Of a stretch of DNA of 64,000 nucleotides, positions 28,795-38,482 are shown piece by piece. The stretch's first letter is position 1. Every line of letters starts with the position of its first letter. The translations under genes and the position numbers were made by a program. This DNA comes from an uncultured Gemella sp. (GTDB taxonomy: Bacteria > Bacillota > Bacilli > Staphylococcales > Gemellaceae), in the NCBI GenBank assembly GCA_900555985.1, contig USNF01000004.1, positions 1 to 64,000 on the forward strand. Direction: 5' to 3'. A model generated the notes under the pieces. That model made no database searches. It saw only the letters and a program-made list of their open reading frames with translations, and was not told the origin of the DNA.

Positions 28795-30129
28795 TTACTT
28801 ACTTTTATGCAATACGCCAAAATAATAACCAATATTCATAAATAATATTATTCCTAATAAGTTAATTCCATAGAATGTTGAACTCAAGAACATATTAGAT
28901 ACTAAAATAACAATTGTTATTAATGATAATAAAACTACTTGATTATTATATGTTCCATTTTTGAACTTCATAAATAACTCTTTAACAAAGCTAAAAACAA
29001 ATATTCCCATTATTGCTAATCCTACTAATCCATTATAGAAGAACATTTCTAAATAACCATTATGTGTATAATAATGTTCTTTAACTACATATTCATTAGG
29101 ATCTTTTGTTTTAGCTACTTCATACCAGTTTCCAGATGAATAACCTAATATTGGTTTTTTTACAGCTAATCTAGCTGTTGATTGCCAGATTGTAAATCTG
29201 TTATTTGAGATATTTTCTTCACTCGTATCTGTTCTTTCTAATGAATACTTTTGTTCATGCTCTTTTTTCTCTTCTTGAACTTTAGTTTCATTTAATTTCA
29301 AATATTGCTCACCCGTAAAAGCTACTGCTTTATAACTAACTACAACAAGTATAATACTAGCAAATATCTTAATCGCTGATCTTTTTAAATCTTTACCATC
29401 TAAGAATTTAATTAGTGAGTATACTAATGTAACAACAACTAAACAAATAAATGTTGTTCTAGATCCTGATAATACAATATAAAAATAATTTAAAGTGACT
29501 GCAGTCCATCTTATAATATTTTGTTTTTTGACTAGAGTTCCAATTCCTATAGTTAAAAATATTATTATGATTAACGATGTTATTGATAAATAGTTAGGAT
29601 CTGAGAAAATCCCAAATAATCTAGATTCGATAAATCCTTGTCTTACCCATCTTCCTTTATAATTCTCTGATTTATAACCTTTTAATAGTAAAAACTGAAG
29701 TAATGAAACTAAGACTCCAACAGTATTAAATGCAACAATCACATATAAAAACATATTGTATAATTTTTTACTTAATTCTTTTCCATATAAACTGAAAACT
29801 GGGTATATAGATATAAAGTAAATAATAAATACTATCATGTTTTTTATATTTGTCATATAACCATACTTGATTACTATTGCACAAGTTACTATATTTACAC
29901 CTAAGAATAAAAATAAGTATTTTATATTCTGTACATTTTTATAAACTTTCTTTACAAATAAATTATACATTGCTATAAGTAGTCCTAGTAAAGTCATTAA
30001 ACTAGTAACTATTTTATTCGCAGTTATAAATTGTAGTGGAAGAATTAATCCACACATGCAATATACTGCAAGTATTAGCATGAATATACAATTTATCTTG
30101 TAATAATTCTTTTCTATTGATTTTAACAT
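28795..30129 (-). CDS. O-antigen ligase/Wzy-like polymerase
   Basis: A 444-residue membrane protein with about 11-12 segments and a large extracytoplasmic loop (about residues 260-340, with a charged EEKKEHEQKYSLERTDTS stretch). The loop part LAVKKPILGYSSGNW resembles the Wzy_C region. It could polymerise the teichoic acid repeat units, as TarP is proposed to do in pneumococci. That role is inferred from its neighbours. Confidence 0.75.
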   Translation of the reverse strand: MLKSIEKNYYKINCIFMLILAVYCMCGLILPLQFITANKIVTSLMTLLGLLIAMYNLFVKKVYKNVQNIKYLFLFLGVNIVTCAIVIKYGYMTNIKNMIVFIIYFISIYPVFSLYGKELSKKLYNMFLYVIVAFNTVGVLVSLLQFLLLKGYKSENYKGRWVRQGFIESRLFGIFSDPNYLSITSLIIIIFLTIGIGTLVKKQNIIRWTAVTLNYFYIVLSGSRTTFICLVVVTLVYSLIKFLDGKDLKRSAIKIFASIILVVVSYKAVAFTGEQYLKLNETKVQEEKKEHEQKYSLERTDTSEENISNNRFTIWQSTARLAVKKPILGYSSGNWYEVAKTKDPNEYVVKEHYYTHNGYLEMFFYNGLVGLAIMGIFVFSFVKELFMKFKNGTYNNQVVLLSLITIVILVSNMFLSSTFYGINLLGIILFMNIGYYFGVLHKSK

Positions 30130-30137
30130 ATGCTTGC

Positions 30138-31100
30138 TTAATATCCTCTTTTCTCTATTAATTTTCTATATAGGTTTCTGTTTAGTAATAGAGCTATAAA
30201 CCCTATTTTTCTTCCTTTTGTAAATAATGAATCATTTAAAATATCTTTACGATGATCTTTTAAATATGATATTAAATTATTTTCTAACTCTTTATCATTA
30301 TAATTATCATCTAATAATAGTCTATCCAATACATAAAAATATGCCCAACTCATTCTAGTTTGAGCTACATCTTTTAATTTTGGGTATTTTTCTAAAATAA
30401 TATTGCGATTTTGTTCATAGGCTTCTATTACATTTAAAAATTTTGTCGAGAATTTTTGAGTTGTAATACTATTTTCTCTATGAACGTAGTAGTATTTTTT
30501 CTCATTTGTTGCAACTATTTTTTTACATTTATCCAATAGTTTTACCATTATAAATGCATCTTCGGCTATTTTTCCTACTTCGAATTTTAAATCTGAAAAT
30601 AGGCTTTTTCTGTACAGCTTGTTAACTGCTGTAACAGATAAAATTTTTGCTTCCATCACCATTTTTATAGCTTGTTCTGAGCTTAATTCCCAAGTTTCTT
30701 TATTAGTTACCTGTGCTTCAGGAGTGTTATTATAAACATCATAAAGGGCACACATAGACAAATCTGCATTAGTATTATTTAGATTTTTTAGTAATAATTC
30801 ATACATGTCACTGTCAATGTAATCATCACTATCAATAAATCCTACTAAATCAGAATTAGCTTCTTCTATTCCTCTATTTCTAGCGTCTGATAATCCTCCA
30901 TTTTCTTTGTGTATTACTCTAATACGCTCATCTTTTTTTGCTAATTCATCACATAATTTTCCGCTGTTATCTGTTGAGCCATCGTTTACTAAAATTATTT
31001 CTAGGTTTGTATATGTTTGATTAATTATAGAATTTACACAACGTTCTAAGTATTGCTCCACATTGTATACTGGAACAATTACACTAATTTTTTCGCCCAT
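30138..31100 (-). CDS. family 2 glycosyltransferase
   Basis: A 320-residue GT-A enzyme. VIVPVYNVEQYLERCVNSI starts the domain, NDGSTDNSG and GFIDSDDYID give the DXD metal site, and EDAFIMVKLLDKC provides the catalytic ED. It overlaps the 3' end of the LicD gene by 17 bases and would add a sugar to the repeat unit. No membrane segment is seen. Confidence 0.87.
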   Translation of the reverse strand: MGEKISVIVPVYNVEQYLERCVNSIINQTYTNLEIILVNDGSTDNSGKLCDELAKKDERIRVIHKENGGLSDARNRGIEEANSDLVGFIDSDDYIDSDMYELLLKNLNNTNADLSMCALYDVYNNTPEAQVTNKETWELSSEQAIKMVMEAKILSVTAVNKLYRKSLFSDLKFEVGKIAEDAFIMVKLLDKCKKIVATNEKKYYYVHRENSITTQKFSTKFLNVIEAYEQNRNIILEKYPKLKDVAQTRMSWAYFYVLDRLLLDDNYNDKELENNLISYLKDHRKDILNDSLFTKGRKIGFIALLLNRNLYRKLIEKRGY

Positions 31101-31929
31101 AATATTCCCCTTTATATTTAATATAACTATTTTTCATATCAGTTATTACCGCATCATGATGTGGTACTTGTTTTTCCTTTGGTGGTGGTGTCATATAATC
31201 ACCAAAAGCTGTTTTTAAATAAATATCATACCCAACAGGAATTGGCATTTTTGTATTTTCAAAGTCAATAAAAATATTATCATCAAATGCTTCTATCGGA
31301 TATTTTTTCTTCATATATCCAGGCCCTGTACAAAGTTCTGTTATACCATCGCTTTCCTCACGTGTATATTTAGTCATTTCACGCTCAGCTTTTTTCCAAA
31401 TTTTATAGCGTAATGATTTTGGAGTAAGTCCTAGTAAGATTGTACTTCCCCACTTCATAATAGCACCATGTTTTTCTGGAATAGTCTGTGCACAAAACAG
31501 TGAATAAATCAATGCCCAGCGCACTTGTTTTTTTCTACTAGATTCGTCTTTCGGATAATAATCCAAAGGAATAACATCAAGTGCTAATCCATGAGGCATA
31601 TCTAAGTCTTGTTGATATGGTTTAATACATGTTGTTTGGGTATCTCTTATCGTGATAAATAAGTTTCTATCTACAAACTTAGAATCACTTTTAGATAAAA
31701 AGTACTCTTTTTTAGCATACTTATTCCACAATTCAGGTAGTTTTTCATAATCTTTTCTTGGCATAAAGAAATCTAAATCATCATCCCACGGGATAAATCC
31801 TTTATTTCTTAAACCACCTATAGCTCCACCGCCACAAAGGTAACAAAGTAAGTCATGTTCACGACAAAATTCTACAAAATATTCAGCCATTTCTAAACTT
31901 TTATTTTGAATTTCTTTTAAACTACTCAC
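31084..31929 (-). CDS. licD: LicD-family phosphocholine transferase
   Basis: A 281-residue LicD protein: LCYLCGGGAIGGLRNKGFIPWDDDLDFFMPR is split as CGGGAIGGLRNKG then IPWDDDLDFFM, the conserved LicD core with acidic residues, followed by GLALDVIPLDYYP. It probably attaches phosphocholine to a teichoic acid sugar. The start is a GTG that overlaps the aminotransferase gene by 8 bases. Confidence 0.88.
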   Translation of the reverse strand: MSSLKEIQNKSLEMAEYFVEFCREHDLLCYLCGGGAIGGLRNKGFIPWDDDLDFFMPRKDYEKLPELWNKYAKKEYFLSKSDSKFVDRNLFITIRDTQTTCIKPYQQDLDMPHGLALDVIPLDYYPKDESSRKKQVRWALIYSLFCAQTIPEKHGAIMKWGSTILLGLTPKSLRYKIWKKAEREMTKYTREESDGITELCTGPGYMKKKYPIEAFDDNIFIDFENTKMPIPVGYDIYLKTAFGDYMTPPPKEKQVPHHDAVITDMKNSYIKYKGEYYGRKN

Positions 31930-33139
31930 CTACAACCTCCGCTACTATTTCTTTGAAGTTTTCAACAATAACCTTAACATCTTCATCACTTAAACGAGTG
32001 TGCAGTGGTAAAGTTACTTCATTTACAAAATAATTATAAGCATTTGGATAATCTTTGATATCAAAACCTAAGTTGCTATATGCAGTTAACAGTGGCAATG
32101 GTTTATAGTGTACATTACAACTAATTCCACGCTCTGCCATTTTTGTAATAATTTCACCGCGTTGCTCATAAGTGGCACCTTTAACGTGTGTAATATATAA
32201 ATGCCCTGAAGATTTATAAGTATCTGTATAATGTACTAACGGTACTATTCTAGTTCCTTCAAAAGCTTTATTATATTGTTCTACTAGCTCTACTCTACGT
32301 TCTAATAATTTTGGATAACGATCTAGCTGAGCTAAACCGATAGATGCCATAATATCAGTCATATTACATTTATAACCAGGTATAACTATATCATATTCCC
32401 ATGAACCTGCTTTTGTTTTTGCTAAAGCGTCTTTAGTTTGACCGTGTAAAGAATATATTTGGAACTCTTTGTATAGTTCTTCATTATCAAAATTAGGATT
32501 TTCTTTCCATGTTACGCTTCCACCTTCAGCTGTAGTAAAGTTTTTAACTGCGTGGAATGAGAATGTCGTAAAGTCTGCTACTGCTCCAACTTTAACACCT
32601 TTATAAACACTTCCTAATGCATGAGCTCCATCAGCCACTACTGCAACACGCCCTAATTTTTCTTGGTATTCACTATTTGCTTTAAACAATGATTTTTTCG
32701 CATTTACTACTTCGAAAATTTTATCATAATCACATGGAATCCCCGCTAAATCAACTGGGATTATAGCTTTTGTTTTTTCTGTTATCGCATTTTCTAATGC
32801 AGCGTAGTCCATCTCATGACCATCTTTTTGAATATCAACGATTACAGCTTTCGCTCCAACATGATAAATAACACTACATGATGCAGTGTAAGTCATTGCT
32901 GGTACGATAACCTCATCGCCTTCACCAATACCTAGTACTCTTAATACTAATTCTAAAGCAGCTGTAGCTGAATTTAAACATACTGTTTTAGGCGTTGTAG
33001 TAAATTCTGATAATCTTCTTTCTAATTCTTTTGTTTTTGGTCCTGTTGTTATCCACCCAGATTTTAAAGTATCAATTACTTCATTAATCTCATCTTCAAT
33101 AATATCTGGTGGTGAAAATGGTATATTATATTTTTTCAT
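31922..33139 (-). CDS. DegT/DnrJ/EryC1-family PLP aminotransferase
   Basis: A 405-residue sugar aminotransferase. It has the SGWITTGPKTKELE N-terminus, ADGAHALGS (PLP-ring region) and FSFHAVKNFTTAEGG with the Schiff-base Lys. Such enzymes form the 4-amino group of AATGal, the sugar found in choline-bearing pneumococcal teichoic acid. The gene is 9 bases after the sugar transferase and fits that role by context only. Confidence 0.88.
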   Translation of the reverse strand: MKKYNIPFSPPDIIEDEINEVIDTLKSGWITTGPKTKELERRLSEFTTTPKTVCLNSATAALELVLRVLGIGEGDEVIVPAMTYTASCSVIYHVGAKAVIVDIQKDGHEMDYAALENAITEKTKAIIPVDLAGIPCDYDKIFEVVNAKKSLFKANSEYQEKLGRVAVVADGAHALGSVYKGVKVGAVADFTTFSFHAVKNFTTAEGGSVTWKENPNFDNEELYKEFQIYSLHGQTKDALAKTKAGSWEYDIVIPGYKCNMTDIMASIGLAQLDRYPKLLERRVELVEQYNKAFEGTRIVPLVHYTDTYKSSGHLYITHVKGATYEQRGEIITKMAERGISCNVHYKPLPLLTAYSNLGFDIKDYPNAYNYFVNEVTLPLHTRLSDEDVKVIVENFKEIVAEVVGE

Positions 33140-33148
33140 CTCTAACTC

Positions 33149-33829
33149 CTATTTTATAACCGCTAAAGCAGTTCTTATCATTATTTTAATATCATTTATA
33201 ACACTAAATTCTTTAATATATTTTAAATTATATTTCATTTTATCTGGTAAAATCTCTTCTACATAGATATCATCAATACTTCTACCACTTCCTTTGTACT
33301 TCTCAATAACTTCATCTTCATCTTTATATTCTATGCTAGCTGGCGAAGTTATCCCTGCAGGAAGAAGTAGTGTTGCATTCATCTCATCAGTATAACGATC
33401 TACATATTTAGCAACTTCCGGACGAACACCTACAAAACTCATATCCCCTATTAAGACATTTATTAGTTGCGGGAGCTCATCTAATCTTACTTTACGAAGT
33501 TTATGCCCAACTTTACTAATACGTGGATCATTTTGTTGAGTAACTGCTGCACCCATCTTATCAGCATCTTTTACCATTGTTCTAAATTTAAAAATTTTAA
33601 AAGTTCTTCCGTATGTCGTTATTCTCTCTTGCCTATAAAAAACCGGTCCTTCACTATCTAGTTTTATCCAAATAGCGATTCCTAAAATAATCGGGGATAA
33701 TGGAATAAGCATAAGTAATGCTAAAACCTTATCAAAAAATAATTTTAAGAATAAAGACACTTTCTTTTTTTGTATATTTTCTCTATATTTCTTTACTATT
33801 TCTGTTTCAAATCGTTTATCAACGTTCAT
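33149..33829 (-). CDS. undecaprenyl-phosphate sugar-1-phosphate transferase (initiating)
   Basis: A 226-residue bacterial sugar transferase (PglC/WcaJ C-terminal family). One N-terminal membrane segment (about 29-50) is followed by [22 protein letters not shown] and [20 protein letters not shown] with SFVGVRPE, the family signature. It would start the repeat unit by putting a sugar phosphate on undecaprenyl phosphate. It is the first gene of the operon. Confidence 0.92.
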   Translation of the reverse strand: MNVDKRFETEIVKKYRENIQKKKVSLFLKLFFDKVLALLMLIPLSPIILGIAIWIKLDSEGPVFYRQERITTYGRTFKIFKFRTMVKDADKMGAAVTQQNDPRISKVGHKLRKVRLDELPQLINVLIGDMSFVGVRPEVAKYVDRYTDEMNATLLLPAGITSPASIEYKDEDEVIEKYKGSGRSIDDIYVEEILPDKMKYNLKYIKEFSVINDIKIMIRTALAVIK

Positions 33830-33923
33830 TATTCACCTTACTATACCATCTAAAAATAAATAGATTAATATATATATTTTAAAATTGTTACTTCATTCTA
33901 AAATACATACATTTCATCCCCTT

Positions 33924-33929
33924 ATTATA
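33924..33929 (-). promoter_or_regulatory. extended -10 of the sugar transferase operon
   Basis: TGGTATAAT on the minus strand, about 95 bases before the 33829 start. A second weaker TGGTATAGT lies about 10-20 bases before the start. Confidence 0.45.
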
Positions 33930-34007
33930 CCATATTTTTTTATAGAACTAAAGAATATATAGAGATATTTTTATACAGAAAACCCTTACCTATCAACCTT
34001 TTTTAAA

Positions 34008-34041
34008 AGAGTTACAAAGAAAATACTTTCTCCGTAACTCT
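34008..34041 (-). terminator. terminator of the LPXTG gene
   Basis: A hairpin with arms AGAGTTAC and GTAACTCT plus inner pairs, and T-rich flank on the minus strand, just after the LPXTG gene stop at 34055. Confidence 0.7.
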
Positions 34042-34054
34042 ATCTTATTAATTT

Positions 34055-35572
34055 TTATTTTTCTTTTCTAATACGTAAAAGTAACCCTGCTAATGCAAAG
34101 ATTCCTACTAAGCCCAACAAGCTTGATGAAGTAGTCATACCCGTTTTAGGTAATTGTTTTCTCTTATCTGCTTTTTTCGCTTTAGTAACTTCTTTTTTAG
34201 TTGAAGTTGGAGTAGGTTTTACATTAGGTGTTGGTTTTACTTCATTTTCTAATACATATTCATAGACAATATGAGTTGAACCTTCTTTTAAAGTACCACT
34301 CTCTGCATCAGATGTTGATGATGTACCAACAAGAATATAATTTTTACCATCGACAGTAATTTTTTGAGGGCGTTCATTACTATTTTCTCCAAGATTATAA
34401 GTAATTAACTCTCCATTTGAATTATAGATAGGTGTTAATGCAACCTTTGTATAAGTGTCTTTAAGTTGTTTGTTTGTACCTTTAATTACATAGTCAACAA
34501 CTACATCACCTTGGTATAATGCAGAAACATCTTGGTCAGCCATATCTTCTTTTTCAGATATATAATATGTTACAGCCGTATTAGCTCTTAAGTTAAATAT
34601 TTCAGCATAGTGGAAGAATGTTTTTGTATCAAGATTTGTATCTTCTGGAATATTAGTCCAATCCCCATTATTTGGTGTAATATAAGTACTTGGATTAGCT
34701 ACTGATTTTATAAGATGTCCATTTTTCACATAACTATCATCTATAGATGAAGGATTTTCGAGACCACCATACCCCTTTCCTCCTTCAGCAGCTAAAGAGT
34801 GATTTGGATATTCTTCTAAATTTTGCGAACCAGATTCATATCCTTTAACACCGCCTTCTTGACTTGATTTCCAAACCATTCTAGCATCAATTGGTAAATA
34901 CTTAATATTTTTCGCTATTTCAAAAGGAAGTGTAATTTCAACCTTAACAGCTTGACTCTTATCAAAGTTAGCAAATAACGCATATGAATATGCTTTTCCA
35001 GTTTCTTCAAGACCATAATCATAATTACTTGTATTAACTACATATGGTTTTTTCCCTGCAGCAAGTTCTTCAGATGTTGGTATATCATAAGTGTTCTCTC
35101 CATTTTCCATTGTTTCGTCAAAAGTAACCTCTTTCATTGGTTCATTTACAGACACTGGATTACCTTGTGAATCTCTAGTTCCTATAAGTGTGAAGTTAAC
35201 TGTCGCACCCTCAATTTTAGGAACACGGATTAGAACATCGCTCACTGTTTGAGTGTGATCACTTGAATGCATTCTTTGAAAAGCAACTGTATATGGATAA
35301 GTCACACTTTTCCCATCTTTACTTAAAGTTGCATTTTGTCCCTCTACATTAACATGACCACCTTCGTTAACTATATTTTGTTTTGGTGTGTCACACTTAG
35401 TAATAATTTTATCAGTATTATTGCTAGTTGTAGCTTCACTGCTAACTGCTGTAGTATTTTCAGTTGTATTAGTAGCTTTAACATCAGCCGCATTAACTTT
35501 ATCTCCACCAACAAGCGCAATACTAGTAGGTATAGCTGCACACATTAATAAATATTTAATATTTTTCTCCAT
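34055..35572 (-). CDS. LPXTG-anchored cell-wall surface protein with MucBP-like domain
   Basis: A 505-residue sortase substrate. The N-terminal signal peptide (MEKNIKYLLMCAAIPTSIAL, no YSIRK motif) and C-terminal LPKTG, hydrophobic segment and RIRKEK tail mark it as wall-anchored. A Thr-rich stretch follows the signal, then an unassigned region. Around residues 355-445, GDVVVDYVIKGTNKQL and the later KITVDGKNYILVGTSSTS and HIVYEYVLE strands look like a MucBP-type repeat. A short Pro/Thr/Lys spacer precedes the anchor. Its ligand is unknown. Confidence 0.85.
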   Translation of the reverse strand: MEKNIKYLLMCAAIPTSIALVGGDKVNAADVKATNTTENTTAVSSEATTSNNTDKIITKCDTPKQNIVNEGGHVNVEGQNATLSKDGKSVTYPYTVAFQRMHSSDHTQTVSDVLIRVPKIEGATVNFTLIGTRDSQGNPVSVNEPMKEVTFDETMENGENTYDIPTSEELAAGKKPYVVNTSNYDYGLEETGKAYSYALFANFDKSQAVKVEITLPFEIAKNIKYLPIDARMVWKSSQEGGVKGYESGSQNLEEYPNHSLAAEGGKGYGGLENPSSIDDSYVKNGHLIKSVANPSTYITPNNGDWTNIPEDTNLDTKTFFHYAEIFNLRANTAVTYYISEKEDMADQDVSALYQGDVVVDYVIKGTNKQLKDTYTKVALTPIYNSNGELITYNLGENSNERPQKITVDGKNYILVGTSSTSDAESGTLKEGSTHIVYEYVLENEVKPTPNVKPTPTSTKKEVTKAKKADKRKQLPKTGMTTSSSLLGLVGIFALAGLLLRIRKEK

Positions 35573-35727
35573 AAAATATTTTCTCCTAATTTATTGATTA
35601 TTAAAAATTTTTATTCATATTTTAACTGTTAAAAATATAAATGTTTAAAAAATTATCCACAACTAATTATAATATTTAAAAATTAAAAAATCAATATTTT
35701 TTGTGTTGATATCAGTAAATAAAAAAT

Positions 35728-35761
35728 AAAAAGAATAGTTTCTTAAAAAACTATCCTTTTT
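35728..35761 (-). terminator. terminator of the dlt operon
   Basis: A 14-base-pair hairpin with one G-U pair and a T-rich tail on the minus strand, just beyond the small dltX-like gene. Confidence 0.75.
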
Positions 35762-35766
35762 AAATT

Positions 35767-35925
35767 CTAAAATTCACTATATACATATTCCTGTACATTA
35801 GAAAAGTCAGTCATAAAGCAATAAATTATTATTCCCATAATTACAATATAGAAAAATATTGTCCAAAATATTAGCCTATGTTTATCGTTAATTTTATTTT
35901 TTAAGTTTATAAAGATCTCTCTCAA
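35767..35925 (-). CDS. dltX: DltX-like small membrane protein, located after dltD
   Basis: A 52-residue ORF starting at a TTG (35925) inside the 3' end of dltD, in another frame. GAGG lies about 11 bases upstream of the TTG. It has a basic N-terminus, one membrane segment (LIFWTIFFYIVIMGIIIYCF) and the C-terminal end VQEYVYSEF. DltX proteins of about 50 residues share exactly this plan, a single membrane helix and a C-terminal FIYNEF-like motif, and are needed for D-alanylation of teichoic acid. The usual place is upstream of dltA; here no such ORF is seen before dltA. The start is less certain than the rest. Confidence 0.72.
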   Translation of the reverse strand: MREIFINLKNKINDKHRLIFWTIFFYIVIMGIIIYCFMTDFSNVQEYVYSEF

Positions 35926-37060
35926 AATCAATCCATCCTCTCCAACCTAAATGCATTGCATCAAACATGTAATATTCTTCGTATTCTTTACTCGAATAAT
36001 CCATTACTTCTATATTATTTTTTTGGGCAATTTCTTTTATTTTATTATAAGCAACTTGACGCGTTGCACTGTCTATCCCTGTATAATCACTCCACTTCCC
36101 ATTAGCTGGAAGAATGGCGAATTTCATCTTAATATTTAAGTCTTTCACTATCGATAATAAAATATCTAAGTCATCATATTCTTTAGATTCATCATACTTT
36201 GTATTTTTTGAACTATTTTTTAATTGATCATATTTATTTCTTATGTATTTATCATAATATGTATTATCAATCTGGTAGTCATTATTATTAGTTTTTTCTA
36301 TAGCTTCAGTCGTGACTTGCTCATCTAGTTGATCCCAATTATAGTTTGGTGTCTTTTCACCACTCATAGGATAATTTTCCTTACCTTTATTCCTATAAAA
36401 ACTATATTTGTTTTTAAAAGAATGTATATAATTATTTAGCTTTAGAAACTCTCCTGTAACGACATTACCCTTACCTTCTACAAAGTATCGTTTATAGCTT
36501 TTATACTTATCATTTAGCTCTTTATTAGTAGATGAAAGTTCAATCACCCTATTAATAAATTTTTCTTTAGTATCTTTACTAATCTTTTCATTAGCCATAG
36601 TATTGTATACATGTTCGTCAGAAATTCTAGATAAAAATGCATCTTTTAATATTCCATTTTTATTATCAAACCATTGAATCGACTGAATCATAACTATTTC
36701 ATTATTTCTAACATCATCACCTATAGATCCTAAAGTAGCCGCATGAATGATATTTTGAGAATTACCAACCCCTACTTGCATAATATTAAAATCCCCATAA
36801 TTAAAAATCTTCTTAGGGTGGAAATCTTCATTAATAGTTGTTGTTAACTCAGATGAGCCTAATAACAACACTGTATTAGGAGTCATGTTTTCTAATATCA
36901 TATCTTTACTTTTATACTTCTCATAAGAAGTATTGTAACGCATGCTATTGTCATTAACTTTATAGTAATCTTCGATTTTCTTTATATATGTTCTATCTAA
37001 AATAAAAAGTGTTATTAATACCAGAATTATTGATATTAAAAATGCCCTTAGCTTTATCAT
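35894..37060 (-). CDS. dltD: DltD, D-alanyl transfer protein
   Basis: The extracytoplasmic DltD of the teichoic acid D-alanylation pathway, 388 residues. An N-terminal membrane anchor (LRAFLISIILVLITLFIL) is followed by VLLLGSSELTTTINEDFHP with the SGNH-like catalytic Ser, and the C-terminal DAMHLGWRGW supplies the Asp/His pair. It lies 6 bases after dltC, and the 3' end overlaps the dltX-like gene. Confidence 0.93.
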   Translation of the reverse strand: MIKLRAFLISIILVLITLFILDRTYIKKIEDYYKVNDNSMRYNTSYEKYKSKDMILENMTPNTVLLLGSSELTTTINEDFHPKKIFNYGDFNIMQVGVGNSQNIIHAATLGSIGDDVRNNEIVMIQSIQWFDNKNGILKDAFLSRISDEHVYNTMANEKISKDTKEKFINRVIELSSTNKELNDKYKSYKRYFVEGKGNVVTGEFLKLNNYIHSFKNKYSFYRNKGKENYPMSGEKTPNYNWDQLDEQVTTEAIEKTNNNDYQIDNTYYDKYIRNKYDQLKNSSKNTKYDESKEYDDLDILLSIVKDLNIKMKFAILPANGKWSDYTGIDSATRQVAYNKIKEIAQKNNIEVMDYSSKEYEEYYMFDAMHLGWRGWIDFERDLYKLKK

Positions 37061-37066
37061 ATTTCA

Positions 37067-37300
37067 CTATTTCCTATTTTCTATATATGAAATTACCTTA
37101 TTTGGTGTATCTATCTCTTCGTATGTTACTTCTGTCGGTGCTATACTTAGTCCAAAGATTTCTTCAATTCTTACCAACATTTCAACAAACGCCAGCGAAT
37201 CCATTAAACCTTCTTCTTTCATATTAATATCTAAATCTTCTCTAACTACATCATCTTCACAGATTTCTTCTAACATATCTAATACTTGTTCTTTTACCAT
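37067..37300 (-). CDS. dltC: DltC, D-alanyl carrier protein
   Basis: A 77-residue acyl-carrier-like protein. LMDSLAFVEML carries the phosphopantetheine Ser. Its length and neighbours match DltC. It has AAAGGAG before the start. Confidence 0.95.
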   Translation of the reverse strand: MVKEQVLDMLEEICEDDVVREDLDINMKEEGLMDSLAFVEMLVRIEEIFGLSIAPTEVTYEEIDTPNKVISYIENRK

Positions 37301-37323
37301 CTTCTTATTCTCCTTTAAATAAA

Positions 37324-38481
37324 TTATTTATTTAATAAAGTCTTTAATATTTTATATGGTTCCCCTGAAAAAATATATAAACCAAATATTACTAAGTTTA
37401 TAGTTATAAACCAACTACATACTTTATACCATACTTTATTTTTATTTTTCTTATAAAATTTACTCTTCTTCTGATAATACTCAAATCCTGCCATTAGTAT
37501 ACCATGATAAGCCCCATAGACAATATAGCTAATTGTTAGACCATGCCAAAATCCCATAAGAAGCATATTTACCATATAAGCGTACATTGCAGTATTTAAT
37601 CGTTTTTTAAATCTTTTCTTCTTTGTTGCCTCCATAAACACTCTAGAGAAGACAAAATCTCGTAACCATGTTGAAAGTGTAATATGCCATCTATTCCAAA
37701 AGTCTTTTATATCAATACTTAAAAACGGCTTATTAAAGTTCATAGGTGTTTGTACACCAAGAATATTACTACTACCTACTGCCATTAAACTATATCCAGC
37801 AAAATCAAAGAATAAATATAATGTATATAAATACATATATTTTATGGAATATTCTAAAGAACCAAAATTAGGAAGAGTTACTAAGTAGTGATAACTATAA
37901 GTTGACAGCACAACCTTATATAATAATCCTAATACTACTCTGTATACCCCTACTCCTGCAAGTTCTAAATATTCATCTCTTGACATTCGCTCTTTGATAT
38001 CCACCATAAATCTACGACTTCTATCTATTGGGCCAGAACTAACCGTTGGGAAAAATAATAGAAACTGTATGTAATCTATTATACTAATCCTCTCTTTAAT
38101 TAGGCCATCCGATATTTCAATCATAATCTGTATTGTCTTAAACGACATATACGATATTCCAATAAATGCTAGTAAATGCCACTGTGTTAATGCAAATACT
38201 TTGTTTATTATTAATGGAACTACAGATAAGAACACCAAAATCTTCAAGTGTTTTGCATTTTGGGTTTTATGAGCTATTAAAACCAAGATATATTGGTAAA
38301 TAATAAACCCTATTAAATAGCTTAACATCAATGTTTTTTTACCATAAATTACTATAGCAAAAATAACAGACAGTGTTAGTATATAATATTCACTTCTTTT
38401 CCCTAGATAGTTTATTATAAAACCAATTACTAAGGCTAGAATTAAGAAAAAGAAAAATTCATTGCCTTCAAAGTAACTCAT
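37324..38481 (-). CDS. dltB: DltB, MBOAT-family D-alanyl transferase
   Basis: A 385-residue polytopic MBOAT protein that passes D-alanine across the membrane. The conserved His lies in MGFWHGLTISYIVYG. SSGPIDRSRRF and FWNRWHITLSTWLRDF also match DltB. It starts one base after dltA. Confidence 0.95.
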   Translation of the reverse strand: MSYFEGNEFFFFLILALVIGFIINYLGKRSEYYILTLSVIFAIVIYGKKTLMLSYLIGFIIYQYILVLIAHKTQNAKHLKILVFLSVVPLIINKVFALTQWHLLAFIGISYMSFKTIQIMIEISDGLIKERISIIDYIQFLLFFPTVSSGPIDRSRRFMVDIKERMSRDEYLELAGVGVYRVVLGLLYKVVLSTYSYHYLVTLPNFGSLEYSIKYMYLYTLYLFFDFAGYSLMAVGSSNILGVQTPMNFNKPFLSIDIKDFWNRWHITLSTWLRDFVFSRVFMEATKKKRFKKRLNTAMYAYMVNMLLMGFWHGLTISYIVYGAYHGILMAGFEYYQKKSKFYKKNKNKVWYKVCSWFITINLVIFGLYIFSGEPYKILKTLLNK

Positions 38482-38482
38482 A

